Assembly (NCBI GenBank): GCA_018697195.1
Contig: JAGMWU010000067.1
Coordinates: 4,986 to 68,985, forward strand
Length of the DNA stretch: 64,000 bases
Direction of reading: 5' to 3'
Source of the DNA: Certhia americana
Taxonomy: Eukaryota; Chordata; Aves; Passeriformes; Certhiidae
The position numbers were made by a program, and so were the translations under genes. Positions within the stretch are counted from its first letter, which is position 1. Every line of letters begins with the position of its first letter. Below the pieces are notes generated by a model. The model was not told the DNA's origin, searched no databases, and saw only the letters and a list, made by a program, of their open reading frames with translations. This document shows positions 1 through 13,945 of the stretch, one piece after another.

Positions 1-3000
1 CTGTGGCTGCTGCAGGGACTGGCATGGCTGGGGAGGCCAGTGAGGTGATCCTGCTGCTCTCCTCAGTCCCTGCAAGGCTGTGGCAGGGCAACCAACCCTG
101 CACCAAGGCTCCTGGCCACATCTGCTGAGCTCAGCAGGAAAGGCTGCATCCATAGACAGCTCCTTGGCTGTTATTTTCCCTTCCTAGTGCCATCCTTTAG
201 GAGTATAAAATGCAGGCTTTAAAATTCACAGAAGACTAATAACTGAGTGTTATTGCAGCTGATAGTATAAATGTAACATCATTTACTTGAAGTGGACTGA
301 CAATTTCCCAGTTATTTGACTTTTGAAAACTTTGTCAGACCTATCCAAATATTGTTTTTAAGACCTTTTTAAAACGTTTTACAGAGCAACCACTGTGACC
401 TTTCCTGCTGATACTATTTCTCCTGAGGTGTTTGTTCATCTCAAATGCAATGAAAAAATTCCTGGTGTGAAAACTTCTAATAAGAAGTTCTATTTTCAGA
501 TGATAAAAAGGAGGTAACAGAGCAGGATGTATGCAAAGCATTGAGTGTTCAACCATCATGTTGCATATACCCCAGGCTGCAGGGAAATATCAGATGCCTG
601 CACACAGTCAGTTAGAGCTCCTGGCCTGAAAAGCTGAGAGATGATTTAAATTGGAGAAAACCCATTGCACCAGAAATTTAAGAAAAAGAAGAAGTTCTAG
701 TCAATGTTGTCCATCATGAATTTCAGTTTTTCCAAGACTACTGTGAGAGGCAGGATAGATAAAAAGTCTAATTTCTGATTTTTAGGCTACCTCAAAACAC
801 AGCAAATCTCTGTAGAAGCCCTTCTCTGCTTGGCAACCAGCATACGATAGTAATTCTCAATGTGCCATAGGGACATCTTGCTATAGTTGAGCTCCTAGTG
901 ATGATAGAAAAGCTCTTCCTAGACCTTCTGTCCCTTTTTTGCATTTTTATCTGTCCATTAAAATATAATTTAATATTAATTCCTTTTAGCCAGGAGAAAA
1001 GGTCCTGTCCAGGAAAGCTGATATTTTTCTAAGTACTTTTTTTTAAAAAATTGTGAAAATGTATTGCAGAAAATCATTACTCATAATCTTTGTCTTGACA
1101 ATTATTAGCATAATAGCTTGGAGGTATTGTTGATTAATGATTTCTGCTTCCTCTGATGTTCTTGTCCTAACTTGTCCACATTTTGGAGTCATAGAGTAAG
1201 GTGCAAACTAAGACAAAAAAAACCCCAGTTGTCACTTTGTAATCAGAGACGTAGATTAAAATCAGTAGATTTTATGGTTTATATGTGCCCTGACAGCTTT
1301 GCAGACAATTCTCAACTTCAACACTTGCCATTGATCCAAAAGCTGCAAATGCTGAGCCTCGCACTCTGCACAACTGGTTTTGTTGTCACCTCACTAGTTA
1401 TTTCCATGCCATTTACGTTTCTGATCATCACAGAATTATTTATCTCCTCATCTCCTCCATCAGTTGTTCAGATGTTGCTCATTCTTCTTTAAAGCATTTG
1501 GATCACTTTGTCCTTCCCTCCCTGTTACTCTTCACACATTTCATGGCAGTCCCCCCATGGCTGGGGCACACATCTTTCAGTCACACATGAAGCCCTCTAA
1601 GCTGCAGTTATACTGATGCTAGCATTATTATTATCATTATTATGTGCCCTGATATTCTGACAGTCTTGATAGAAGACGATTCACAACAGGTAAAGATGAC
1701 AAAGATCTGCAGAACATTTGGTATCAATGAACTGAAGCTGCTCCACGTGCTCAGAGCAGTCACAACAGACCTGCAGCTGAAGCACTGCTGATGCTCTGAT
1801 AGCTACAGGTGCATATTTGCCATCGCAGCCAGTGCCTATAATCACAGACATGCATGAGGAGAGTGCAAGGGACTGCCCTGCAGAGCTGAGTACTCTTCTG
1901 AGCTTCAGTGAGGGCCAGACACAGCGCCCATGAGGGAAAGGATGCTCTGCTGTGGGCATCTGCTTTGCACGAGCAGGTTCAGGGGGCTAGGTGAGCACTG
2001 CAGTGTCCCTTTTCCAGTCCCTTGGAAATAGTTAAACACACCTCATGGTCTCATGGGCTGTTTTCTGTCGTATCATTCCAAGGTACTTGGAATTGTCATG
2101 CTTGGTAAAATTTGTATTAAACTATGTGTTTATATAGGTTAGAGGCAGAAAAGTCAGATTTGCTTTGTAGGTTTTAGAATTTCAGAATTCAAAACAGGCA
2201 GAATTTCAGAGGAGAGGAAGGGTGTTTTTTTCCATCATGGGCTTATTCTATGAATTCAAATTTGAAGCATTCATTCCCTACTAGTTTACTTCTACAGCAC
2301 CTGAAGGATTTGTATCTTGAACATTTGTGATATTTCTGGCACGATGTTAGAGCCTGTGAAGCTGAGAATGAACTAGTTCAGCCAATAATCCGGATGCAGT
2401 GAGTGGGCAGACAACCCCTGAGCTGTCCTGTGATGGGACTGTGAGGGACTAGGAAGCACAATCCTCTCCACAGCACTCCTTCACTGTCGTTTGATGTTAG
2501 CAGAGCTCTTGGCAGCTGAAACAAAAAGGGAATCTCTCCCTCACTCCCCCGATTTGTAATCTGGCTTCAGCTGACTCAAAGGCTGGATTTCAGCCACACT
2601 GACACTGTGCCACAGGCACAGAGAGCTCTGTTTTACTTTCCCTCCTCTTTTATTCATCAAGAGTTATTGCACATTGCATGTAAACACTAAAGTGTTAAGA
2701 ACTAGTGGCTACAACCTAGGAAATAGTTGTGCAGAGCTGGTTCCGGGCTCCTCCCCTTCCCACTCCTTGACCTGAAGGCGTTTTCTGGTTCCCCTGGTAG
2801 GAAGACACAAGTCTCAGCAGGAGAGCCCCAGCTAAGTGAAGGAGGAATCACGCTGTTTTCATCTCTGTCCCAGTTGTTTTGACCCAGTCACCTGTGGCTG
2901 CTCTCTGACAGGGCTAGTTCGTGCCTGCCTCTTGCCACTCGCTAAGTGGGAGAACTCGTCTCGCTCAGACTGTGCTGTCACTTTCTTTACACCTGACAGC

Positions 3001-6000
3001 AGACTGGTCTGACATGGTTCTTGTCACTCAAGTGGTGTAGAGCACAGATCCCTTTAATCCATCTAACAAGAAGTTTTCTTGTCTTCTCTCAGCACCAAAA
3101 CTAATTACAAAGCAAACCACAAGTGTGTGGTTTCATGCAAGAGTATAAGGAAAGAAAAGACAGTGTTTGCATGAGTGTGTACGAAAGAGCCAGACATAAC
3201 GTCTGTCACATTTTGCCTCCTTTCAGCCCATTTCCTGCACCTGAGAGAAATCAGGGCACAGTTTAAATCAGGCTCTGTAGTTAGATCCTCAGCTGCGCTC
3301 AGCTCTCCTGATGCCAAACACTTGGCTCTCTCTGGCAGGTCAGTGCTGTAACTCCTCACACGGATTTTCTTCCACAGGCTTTGATGCTGCAGACTCTGCC
3401 CATTGGTTCTGTGACCTCCTCATTCACAGAATGGTTCAAATCATGGATCTCCTTCACAGGACCCAAAGTTTTTCACCTATCGGCATGTTGCATTGTGACC
3501 ACTGCTCCAGTGGCAAACTGAAGATGATGCCTTCAGTTCTCTGTGCCATCAGAGCTGGCAGTGACATGGTATTTGTGGGCATGTTTGGAAGCAGGGGCAG
3601 TTCTGAAGGCAGCAGAGAGGCAGAATGTGTTTGTGCATGTAGTGAGAGAGAGAGGAGGGCTGTTCTGGCCTCTTTTATCCAAAAGGAATGGAAAGCACAT
3701 GCAGCACATCGGGATGGACTTCTGAGTGTCTGCTGGGGACTGGGCAGGTTCAAACTAATTCTTATTTGTAGAAGCCAATAATTCTGCTTGTTCCTATATG
3801 AAACACAGGGAGTAACTTGAAATGTGATCCTGTTTCAAAATACACTTTAGCTGCAACAAAGCAACATTTCTGAAGTAAAGTCTCTCCTGTCTGTCACTAT
3901 GGCAACCTATGCAGTGTGGTGCAGCAGAACCTGCACTGGGGCTGCATCCCCTGGTTGTGTCTGAGGGTGATCCCATATGGCAAAGAAGCAAACACTGGTT
4001 AAAATCTTCAAAAAGACGTTGAGCAGGACTTTTCAGCACACTTAGAAAGCAAACTGAGGATTGGCAAACAGCTGCCTGTAAAATTACCATTTGGAAATCC
4101 ACTCTGACCATATCACTTCCCCAGCCCCTCGCTGCTGTGACACAGGGCAGGCAGCTGGGCTTTGGAGCAAGTCCAAGAATTGCTGCTTGCATATTTGTCC
4201 ATAAGACCACCAAGAACTTGATAATATTACATTATTTAATATTAAATAGCAAATTAAGCAAAAAAAAATTTCAAGAGAGAACTTCTCAGATAAAAGGCTT
4301 TAGATACCAGAGGCTCAGATATGAGAAATCACATTCTGCCTTTTTATTATATTTTTAGGGAAATACAGGAAAATGATTGCATAGTCTAAAGACATTGTTG
4401 GTAAATGTTTCTGCTGGCAGCCCAGACTTGTCAGGAAAGCACCAGTTTTGTTTCACCACTTCTGACCAAAGCATATTTTTCTTATAATGTCTGCATTGAA
4501 AAGTTTATTCCAGGTTGAGAAATGGAAAGAAAAAAGGTCCTTTTCAAAAGAGGTCCATTTTCTTATGTGATGTCTGAGGATATTTACAGGGTATTAAGTG
4601 TTGAGATTATTTAGTATTTTGTTTGATGTTACAAAAATTAAAATACTTTAAGAAGTAAATTCAGGCATTTTGCTGGAAACAAACATCCTGACCTGCAAGT
4701 TAATGCCAGTTCTGCAGGTAAAGTTGTCAGAGTGATAAACAATTCTGGCATGCTTACTGAGGCTGATCTGCTGTTCACCCAGGGTCCTCTCTGGAGGCTG
4801 ATGAAGCAGACAACAGCCTTCCCTTAAAGCCCCATCAGGTTAGGTCTGGCCCATATGCAGATGGCCCTAAAAATGGGTCCTAAATTGCCAATATATCTAC
4901 TCAAACTTCTATTCCCTCTCCTGGACCAGAAGCAAAACTGCCCCTCTCAGCATCCTGGAAAGCCCATCTGTGAGAAGAACATTGAGATGTCTTTTTTAAA
5001 TGACAGAGACATAAAAAATACTGCACAAATGTATTAATGACTCAGTGAATGTGCCATAACTTACTAAAGGAGCAGAAATAAACCCATGTCTCCCATAAAT
5101 ATGGGATTTAAATATGGGATTAAAAATTCTGTTTGTCTCATTCAAAAAAATAACTCTTCAGAAGTCAGAAAATAAACATTAAATGTAGAAAATATATCCT
5201 ATGTAAAATTAATACCTGCATGTTGTTTTAAGGTTGTGGTTACTTTGTTTCTAGCTTCAAGAAACTCATGAGCTGGGTGAATGCAAGGCTCTAAATCTTG
5301 GTGGAAACAAAAATCCCTCCTCTTAAGTCTTGGATGACCAACCCCAGACCCAGTTCTAAGCCTTGTTCTGGCCTATTCCCACAAATGAAGTCAAGCCTAC
5401 CAGGTTTTACATTCAGGAATTCTGTGACATGGCAAATGTTGAAGTATTCTTCACAGCATATTTGGAAATCCCATTTTAAATTTGTACTGGGAGAACATTC
5501 GTGGTAAGGTTGCTTGGAAAGCTGACACCCGTTCTCTGCTCTGAGAACACCACGATGCAGTCAGCTGGGCTGGAGGAGGAGAGGCTTGATCAATTACATT
5601 TAAAGGTTTTGAGCTGGTCAATTATATTCGAAAGTTTTTAAAGCTGAGAGAAGAAAACAATAATATTGTTTCTAGAAAATAGAATAAGGTCGTAATTTGC
5701 TTGTGGGTATTCTACAAACAGGAAAGAGGACACATCTACTTAATAAATGATTCACTATGAATTAGACACCAAATATAGAAAAAAATGAAGTTCATTAATA
5801 CAGCCATGACTCAGCCTTCGTGGTTTCAGCTGTTGCTTTCTCTTTGAAGTGGCATTTTATTAACAAAAATCAATAAGAAGATATTGGGTGCTTTCTTATT
5901 ATCTCTAACACCAGTGCAATATCATCTGCTGAGACAGAGGACCAAGAGGTAAGGAAGAAGAACCCCAAATGTAGGCTCCAGCATTTCAATGCACAAAGGC

Positions 6001-6210
6001 GAGGCAGGGATGCAAATTAACTAAAAATTATTCTTACACAAAAAAGGCATCTAAAAATGATAGTGGACAAAACCTGTCCTTTAGCCAATGCTACAGATGG
6101 GGTAACAGGATTCTTAGAGAATTATTAGAACTGTGAGTAGATCACTGAGTCCCTGAGATGCTCAATAGAAACAATTACTAAAGATTATTAATATTCCAGT
6201 TGTAATAACT
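1..6210. other. Intergenic DNA, no gene recognised
   Basis: The first 160 bases are GC-richer than the rest. I see no protein family in any frame and no recognisable RNA gene. Small local duplications occur: an imperfect tandem copy of about 28-30 bases at 5587-5614 and 5615-5644, and the word AAATATGGGATT repeated twice near 5097-5121. The open frames are short, lack splice-supported structure and overlap on opposite strands (for example 3311-3781 and 3454-3753), as expected of non-coding DNA. By inference this belongs to the desert upstream of ZBTB43. Confidence 0.6.
5587..5644. repeat. Imperfect tandem duplication, two units of about 29 bases
   Basis: The two adjacent units share TCAATTA, then a run of A/T with AAAG or GAAAG, then GTTTT and a terminal AGC. 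They differ by a few substitutions and small length changes, so the duplication is old. No function is implied. Confidence 0.55.
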
Positions 6211-6639
6211 ACATCCTTTTGAAGCAGGTCACTCCAACCTCCCTTCACCGATCCCTCTTTAGGCCCAGTTGTGGAATTAACTGGGTTGTTTTGGGGATGA
6301 ATTTGTGGTGTAGATTACTTTGGAAAGAGAACTGTGAAATAACTGGGGAGATATTTTTATCTGCAGACCCAGGGCTTGGGGCTGGCCCAGAATTCTTGTC
6401 CAACTGCTGGACGTTATCTTGCACAATTATGGCCACAAGATTTGCTCTTGGTGCATTTCTGTGCTCGGGATTTATAGAGGATGCTTTTTCATTAAAAATG
6501 GCTGAGTGGTAAGATGGAGACAAAGACAGTGAAGGTGAACAAAAAGACCTGTATATTTATCAAAAGGTTTGGCATAAATATGGTGTTGGTAGAGGGTTTC
6601 AGCTGTTTTATGTCTCAGCAACAGTTTAGACAATAACAT

Positions 6640-6840
6640 TCATATCACAGAATGGTGTAGATAATATCTGCAATAAAACCGGGTCTTTTATGTTCACGAG
6701 CAGACAAAGCCGGGGAAGCACATTGATAAATGAAACGGAACCTCTGCATTTCGTTGTGGTGGAGCTCCCTCTAGCTTATAGCATTAACCCCGTGTCTGTA
6801 AATCATATTTGCTCAAACTCCTACCTCCATTTTCAGGGTA
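6640..6840. promoter_or_regulatory. Candidate conserved non-coding element (composition only)
   Basis: Within AT-rich, CpG-poor desert this stretch keeps several CpGs (around 6679, 6697, 6711, 6736, 6753 and 6791) beside homeobox-like or TALE-like words such as GCAATAAAACC and CATTGATAAATG. Complex, non-repetitive sequence mixing AT-rich factor sites with retained CpGs is typical of vertebrate developmental enhancers. This is inference from composition; conservation was not tested. Confidence 0.25.
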
Positions 6841-8130
6841 GAAAAGGCTTCTGATTCTGTATTCTTGGAAGCATTTATGACATTTATAATTCGTCTGGAA
6901 AAAAAAAAAGCCCCTAAAGCCGAGCTGCTAGCTGAATGACATTAACAACGATGATGACAGTAAATTCCAGACTTTTTAAAAGAGCAGTATAGAGAAAAAA
7001 ATTTGAGACATCAGGGAATGTGACTGTCATAAGCACCTTTCTGCCTCTTCCAACTTTATTCTCTTTTATTTTCACACATAGAAATATATATATCTTTACC
7101 CACTTGGCTGAGACAACTAGCCATTTCAAAATGGCAGTGAGCAAGCTAGGGACATTTTGCAAGGTAAATTTATTTGTTAAATGAATAATAGTGCATTAAA
7201 TAACAAATTAGTCTGAGGAATCCAAATTTATCCAAAAATGGTCTATTCACCTTTATTTATTGATAGGAACAAATCATAAAAAGTAATTAAGGAGCATCGT
7301 AGTCTGATTAAGGTATCACCATCAATTCTTTTGTGCAGAATAGTTTCTTTTAGTTGCAGAATCCACACATATTCCCCTCTTTAGGATTCATATGTTTTTC
7401 AAGGCTGAATTAATAGTTGTAAATACTAGCTACACCTTTAAAAAAAGTGTAATGAATGGTCCATTATGGAAACATTGCTTTGCTGAAATGCTAATTTGTG
7501 TAGATTAAAAAGACATTTCTGAAGAACAATATCCAAAATCTGATATGAAGCGTAAATAACTGCTGAAATGATAAGCAGGCAGAGCTACAGGAGAAGAGTT
7601 AATTAAAAATCTCCAAGGCAACTTATATTCCTTTGTCACAAAAGACATGCTGCTGATACTGTACCTGGAAACTGAAAAATCACCAGCTGCTGTAGCTAAG
7701 CAGAGAATAGAAAAGGATTTATTGGTTAGCAAAGTCACAAATATTCTGCATTTTAAATGCATTTGGCCACATCGCTTCATAAATATTGTTCCTTGGGTTT
7801 TCTATTTAACTTCAAAACTACTTATCCTAAGCTCCTTTACACACTGAAAAATTAGGTTTACTCATCTTAAAATTAACAACACAGAATTGGCTTATTACAG
7901 ACTTTGAAGGCTCTGATTCAATAAGAATAAATATTAAATTCTTATTGAACATTGAGACAAAATAGACGTTTTACATACCTTGTTTGGGATTCAAAAGCCT
8001 AATGAGAAACAAAGCTGTAATAGTATTATTATGTTATTGTGTGTGTATTATTATTGTTGCTACACCACCCCAATAAATTAATATATGAGATTAATTTTAT
8101 TTTTTAAATTAAATATGCTATTTAGGTGTG
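6841..8130. other. AT-rich intergenic DNA, no gene recognised
   Basis: Very AT-rich sequence with short A runs (6900-6909) and a TTA/TGT-rich patch at about 8018-8060. Open frames are short and overlap on both strands. Nothing else is recognised. Confidence 0.55.
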
Positions 8131-8149
8131 TCAGTATGCTGAGATTTAG

Positions 8150-8350
8150 GAACTGAATGCTCTGAAAACTAATCAGACTGCCAATTTATCTGCTAAATTA
8201 TAGCATTGATAAGAGATAAAAGTTTAAAAATGTTGTTTGCTGCAGTTTACTCTTTATTGGCTAATGAAAATTAATCCTCCACAGAAATTGCTGTAATTCA
8301 AATTACATATGAATGTATCTTAAAGAGATGAGTGAAAAGAGAAAAATACT
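8150..8350. promoter_or_regulatory. Candidate conserved non-coding element (composition only)
   Basis: AT-rich but complex sequence with closely packed homeodomain-type words (CTAATGAAAATTAATCC, AATTACATATGAAT), a TTTATTGG word and GATAAG/GATAAA words near 8207-8220. It resembles enhancers in vertebrate gene deserts. This is an inference; no alignment could be made. Confidence 0.22.
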
Positions 8351-8359
8351 ATTTTAAAG

Positions 8360-11300
8360 TGAAGAATATCAGACTTTATTCCATCATTTCTCCTTGTAAA
8401 TATCACTGATCTTCTCAAAGTGTTTTTGATAATTAACAAAACACAAATTTAGTCAAATTCATCTTCTCAGGGATTAAAATGCTCTCCAAAAAAATGCAGT
8501 GTAATTTAGGATGAGTTTTACAAATAGAACTCCATAATCACAGCTTATTAGTGGTGGAAAATTAAAAGAAAGAAGTCTTTTTAAAAAGCATTTTTTCTGT
8601 ACCAGGCAGTGTGGGTGCTCCTGTCTGGAGTATCACCATGACAAGGAACTGTGACAAAATCCCTTGATTTACTGCCCTCACGTTATATAAAGAATTCTTG
8701 CTCTTAAACAACTCAGTGTCAAAATTGCACATTCAGTTTTGTGGGTGTTTTGAATTATTTTTCTCAGTCACTTTCCTTTTACATGGTGAAATCATCGAAG
8801 TTTGGAGGAGGCAAAGACGACAAGAGTCTGATGCTTTCTGTCCCACAGAATTTAGGGGAACTTTCTAATTTCAAAGCATTTATTCCACATGTGATCTAAC
8901 AAGATTCTTTTCATCTTCTTGTTTTAAAATGCATCATACAGTTTAAACTTAAAAACAAGTGCAGCTTACTACAAAGGTCAGTAATCACAAATTCTTTTGA
9001 AATGGTTATTACACTTGGAACCACATCTTCTCTTATCATCCTAGGTATCAATAGATTTGATAGTCATGCACAGGAAGAACCGAGAGGCTCTTTTTATTAA
9101 ACATGCTATTAATAAACTTGCATCCTTAAATCAAATCACACTCAATACAGAGTATTTGTAGCAGATTTGTAACTGCTGGCTTTTCTTAATGATCTGTGTC
9201 AAACAGAAATTGCTCTAATGTTTTCAAGAATGAAAATTGGTTATTTGAAGCTTTTCTTTTTTTTCCCGTAAAAGATAACTATCATTATACACTGCAATAC
9301 TTTAAAAAGTCAAAAGCTAAATATCCTACAAAAATGTGTGAAATGACACTATATCAGTGCTGTAAGGTACAGTGCTTTGCTTACATGAATAAACCTTACT
9401 TTTGAATGATCACTGCACTGAAAATGCCTTGTAGTTGATATGATTAGTAAAAAATTTATTTCTTTTGTAGCCCACCTAGACAGATGTGTTGTATACATCC
9501 AGCTTGGGTTTGCTGTGAGATTATGGTAATTAACACATTGGAAAATTAGATGAAAAACATGACAACAGTGGATAAAATGCTGCAACTTAGAATCAGTCAG
9601 CTTAGATGGGAACAATGTGGCACAAACATCGTGTGTTTATTTTTAATCCTTTTCAGTAAACATTTTCAGATTACATAAACCAATTATTTTTTTATTTAAA
9701 TGCTTGCCCTGTAGTTAGGCACACAAGTGACTTTATGCACAAAATATAAGACATAATTGTGAAAATCCTTTCAAATTTATATTTTAAACAAAATTGTTCT
9801 TACCCAATTGAATATTGTCATTTTATTCTGTGGGTTCCTTATAAGTATTTATTTTTATTTTCAAAATTCAGTTAAAATTAAACCTGAAACTTTCTGCTTT
9901 TTGTGGAGTATTATTTCATCACTTAAACTATGGTGCTCCCATGACTGAGAAATCTATAGGGAAAAGCTCTTTTTCTCTACTTGCTATATTTCCCCTACTT
10001 GCTACAATAATTTTGAAGCTTCCAAAATTAATTTCTAAACTGTACATAACCCTGAAATATTTGCCCAGGAGATGACACAAATCAGGGCAAGACAGAACCT
10101 CCGAGGAGAGAGAACATGCACACATACATCCCATCAAGTATTTTATTCATGCATCCAGAGACACAGGAAGCCTCTGTATAAACAAGAGTGTGGAGAACCA
10201 GCGAGATAAAAAAAACCAAAAGAGGCTGCAAGAGCCAGCAGGAAAGGTAGAAAGGCAATGCCACTGCTTCCTAGGCAGGGCAGGGCTGCAGGATGGGTCA
10301 CCACAAGTGTCATTGTACATTGGGTCACCTTCTGCACAGAGATAGGGCGTTTTGCAAGTGAAGAAGACAGCTAACATGAATTTTAACTTAGCTCCACAAG
10401 TAATTTCCCTGACTCCTGAGTTTTGAGCTGTTTGCCATAGGTAAATAAAAATGGCCAGCTCCAGCAGGAGCAGCCGTGGCTCCTGTTCCTGTTCCAGGGG
10501 CTGGGGTGGCTCCGTGGTCCCATCCCAGCCCCAGAGAAACTCTGCTGAGGGTTCCGGGAGGGGGGCTGTGCCTTCTCCTGTGCCCACCAACTGCATGAAA
10601 ATCATGAGTGTAACAGCAATAATTTTATTTCTTGGGCTTCTCTAATTCCGAAGTACGCTGGGAGATAAATTGTTTGAACTATTTGTTTCAAATTTTTTAG
10701 ATGAAAAGTGCTACCAGTTTTTCTTTAAAATGTACTTTTAAATTGCTAAAAGCTAGAAAGGTTTTAGTTTCAAGAAGCACAAGGGGAAAAGAGAGCCACA
10801 AAGATACAGTGAGCAAAGTCCAGAGATAGTGGGATATTTCACTGACTGATTTCTGGACAGCACTCAATTTGTGTGTGTTCTCCTTTTGTGTTTCTTGGGG
10901 ACTAATAAGATTCCTTTTTCTCATTCTCAATTTTCTCTTTTGAATTAGACATTCAGCTTCTGCATTTTAACATTCAGGAGCATTTTTCAAGTTGGAGGAA
11001 AAGCATTCAGAGAAGCATTCTTAAAAACAGGCATCAAAACTGTATCCCCTGCCTTAAATCAGAGACCCTCTTTTCTGCTTGCAATTGTTGACTTCATCTT
11101 CTGTAGAAATGCATTTTTATGCCATGCGTAGATATCACATTCAGCAGAACTAGTACTGCCCCAGATTACATAACCCATATCACTCACAGGTAATATCCCA
11201 GGAGAATCTTTGTTCTTAGTTGGGCTCTTGTCTCACTTCATTCTTTGCTCACTGAATTTTCCTCTACCTCAGCACAAGTCAAATCCTGCCCCTTCCCATA

Positions 11301-13810
11301 CTCAGTGGCTCACCCCTCAGTCTAAAAGCATTTGGGGCCAATTTGTCCAGCCTGGCACTTGTTTATCCCTGCAGTTCAGGACTGCCTGGGATGGCACTGG
11401 GTGAGTGCTGTGAGCTGCCAATACTCCTGGGCCAAAACAGATCAGAAGCACCAAAGAGGAGCTGCCAGGATGTGTGGGGAAGGCAGTCGTGCAAGAGTTC
11501 TTATTTGCACATGCACTTACATCCAAGGCTTAGCAGATTGAAGCAGTAATGGGCAGGTCATAGATGAGCAATACCTTTCTTTGCAAACATTTGCCTTAAG
11601 GAGAACAGACTGATTTTTCTTGCATCCTCAGAAACAGGATCTGTTGCCTCACAAAACTATGTGAGCTCGTGAGAAAGAGGCTTAGTTTAAAATAGGATTA
11701 TTAATAGGCAGACTCAACTTCAGAAAAATTATTGTTTTACACAATTATTACAGGATGTAAGAAAAGGTAATGCAAGGTGCACTAACCTGTAGTCGTACTT
11801 GGATTGAAAATCTCAGCAGATGAAGGCCAGCTCCTGAAGGCAGCTAGTGCAAAATAACTTGCCTCAACTGTTCTTGATTAACTCCCATTTGAAGACACAA
11901 AGGCATCTTTTCCCTAGTCAACTAGCAGGCATTACAAAAATGGAATAAGCTAATGGAGAAACATAATAAAAAGAAAAAAAGTAGAGCTCCTTAGAAGGAG
12001 CCCCTCTTATGTGGGGAATGTGAGTGCATTACTTTATGTGCATTAATTTTTCAATGTAGTTTAGGAAAAGGAAAAGGTAAAAATTGTCCTCAAAATTAGT
12101 GTGGCGGTTCTCCTTTCCCGGAGCTCAGCAGGCTGAGCTGGCTGTATTCCTTGGGCTGGTGCTGCCCCAAGTGCAGACAACAGCAGGAAGAGCCAGTGAG
12201 AGCACTGGGAGCACTCACATCCCAGCTCCATCTCAGCCCTGTCTGTAGAGATGCAACCTCAAAAGCAGAGGTTTGCCTGTGATCTCTGAGGGTTATGACA
12301 AGCTTAGCACCTGTAATCTGCCTCCCAGCAGCGTGCCCCACTGCCACTCTGGATGGGCTTACAAGCTGCAGTGCATGAGCAAAGGAATCTCTCCTTTCTT
12401 TCCCTGAGTCCATCTGCAGCCCTCAGTCTGAGGCTGAGGCAGGTGTGATAATAGCTTCACTGAAAGATTTCTGCTGGGAGCAAGGCAAGGGCTGTCATTT
12501 CCCTAATGCCACTGCCTTTTAGAAGAGTTTATATATAGCAAGTGTATCATCTCTTTGGGGTTTTTTTTGCTTTTGCTATTAAGTTGCACACAAGCTAACA
12601 ACTGAAGTGCAAATTAATTTATGCCGCAAAATTAGCTTTGACTGTACAAGCCTGTTTTCTGCTCAGTGAGAGAGCAAGCATTGATGTTTCACTCAGTGAA
12701 CGATTGCACTCTCTGACAGGTCAGGTGTACTGACCAGAGCTCTGCTGTCACCAAACCTTGGTGTCCTTGCTGTGTGCCCTGAGGAGCTGGGGGTCTGCTG
12801 TGTGACACATCTCAGCTTTCACAAGAACTGTGGGCTTTGGAAAGTTTTTCCCACTGACACTGACACATGCCAAAAAATACTGTGAAACAGCGTGATAGTG
12901 TGGCCAAGGGGGAAAGCAGGAAAACTGCCCCTTTGGAGAATGGTGGATCTTAACAAGGGAAAACACTGCAGTTTTCATACATTTTTACTTTTCTTAGGGA
13001 AATATTCACCATTCAGCTGTCTTTAGAAAAACACACGGGATTTTTTTGAGGTGCCTTTATGTTCAGCCATCAGAATGCAAAGCAGGGGGTGCCCCCTCCC
13101 ACACACCCGACCCCCCTGCTCCTGCTCAGGGGCATGGTCACTGTACAGTGCCCAGAACTGCTGTGCCCACCACCAATCTAACCTAACTGATCAGGGCACT
13201 TTTCCTTTAAAAATATCCTGAAGCATAAAGTTCAAAATGCCTGTGCTGTTGTTGTAAATGGCAGGGTGTTTATTAATGACTGAATGATTATAGTAATAAA
13301 TTTTGATATAATCATTATTAAATAATTTGCCAGCACATTCTAAATGTTATTTCCTAAAATATACAGTGAACTGAGCTAGAAAGAGTAGAAGGTATATTTA
13401 ATCTCTCTTTTCCCTTGCAGTTCTGCTTTAGCAGAGTGATGAATCAGAAAAGGACATGATTTGAAGACCCCTGTGGCCTTGTCTGTGCCTTACACACTAT
13501 AAAGGACTGTTGGTCAGCACTAGAAGGTGCTGCAGCTTTGCAGAAGGATAAGAATTCATTGATACAACCTTAAAGTCATACCTCAGTGTTAATTTCTGAA
13601 GAATAAAGTCAAGAAGAACCAGTATAAATTCAGAGACAGTTTAGTGTGACTGAAGCCAAGAGAAACTGATGCGTGATTTAAAGAGCTCATAAAAGCAGAC
13701 AACTGGCTTTAGAATCTATGGAAAGCAATAAAGCAGTTAAAAATTCTCCCAGTTGTAATGCCTATAGATTTCCTTATCTTAAATTCTTTGGCTAAGCCCC
13801 TGGAGCAAAT
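8360..13810. other. Intergenic DNA, no gene recognised
   Basis: No coding family is recognised. A short GC-rich island at about 10450-10580 and another at 12100-12430 stand out from AT-rich surroundings. They encode no recognisable protein; they could be old repeat remnants or regulatory sequence. A C-rich patch lies at 13085-13135. Confidence 0.55.
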
Positions 13811-13814
13811 TGCA

Positions 13815-13945
13815 GGGCACGTGATGGGAGTTTTGTCTTTCAGCCCAGGGCTCCGGGGCAGCTTCCCGGCCCCTCTCGCTGCCCCCTCTGCACACAGCGG
13901 CTCCGCTATAGGGGAGCTTGTCCTGGCGGCAGTGTCTAGACATTC
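13815..13945. promoter_or_regulatory. Orphan CpG-containing GC-rich patch with a CACGTG box
   Basis: About seven CpGs fall within 130 bases, in surroundings where CpG is rare. A CACGTG E-box lies at about 13818-13823. It is far from the recognised promoter. It could be a distal enhancer, a promoter of an unannotated non-coding transcript, or an old GC-rich repeat. The sequence does not decide between these. Confidence 0.25.

Noticed and set aside
3311..4213. Open frames of 156 and 139 codons near 3.3-4.2 kb
   Set aside because: They overlap other frames on both strands, show no recognised domain and have ordinary intergenic composition.
10450..10600. GC-rich patch with a short CAGGAGC/GCTCCTG stem, considered as a possible small RNA gene
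   Set aside because: The stem is only 7 base pairs, too short for a microRNA precursor, and no snoRNA boxes or tRNA-like structure were found.
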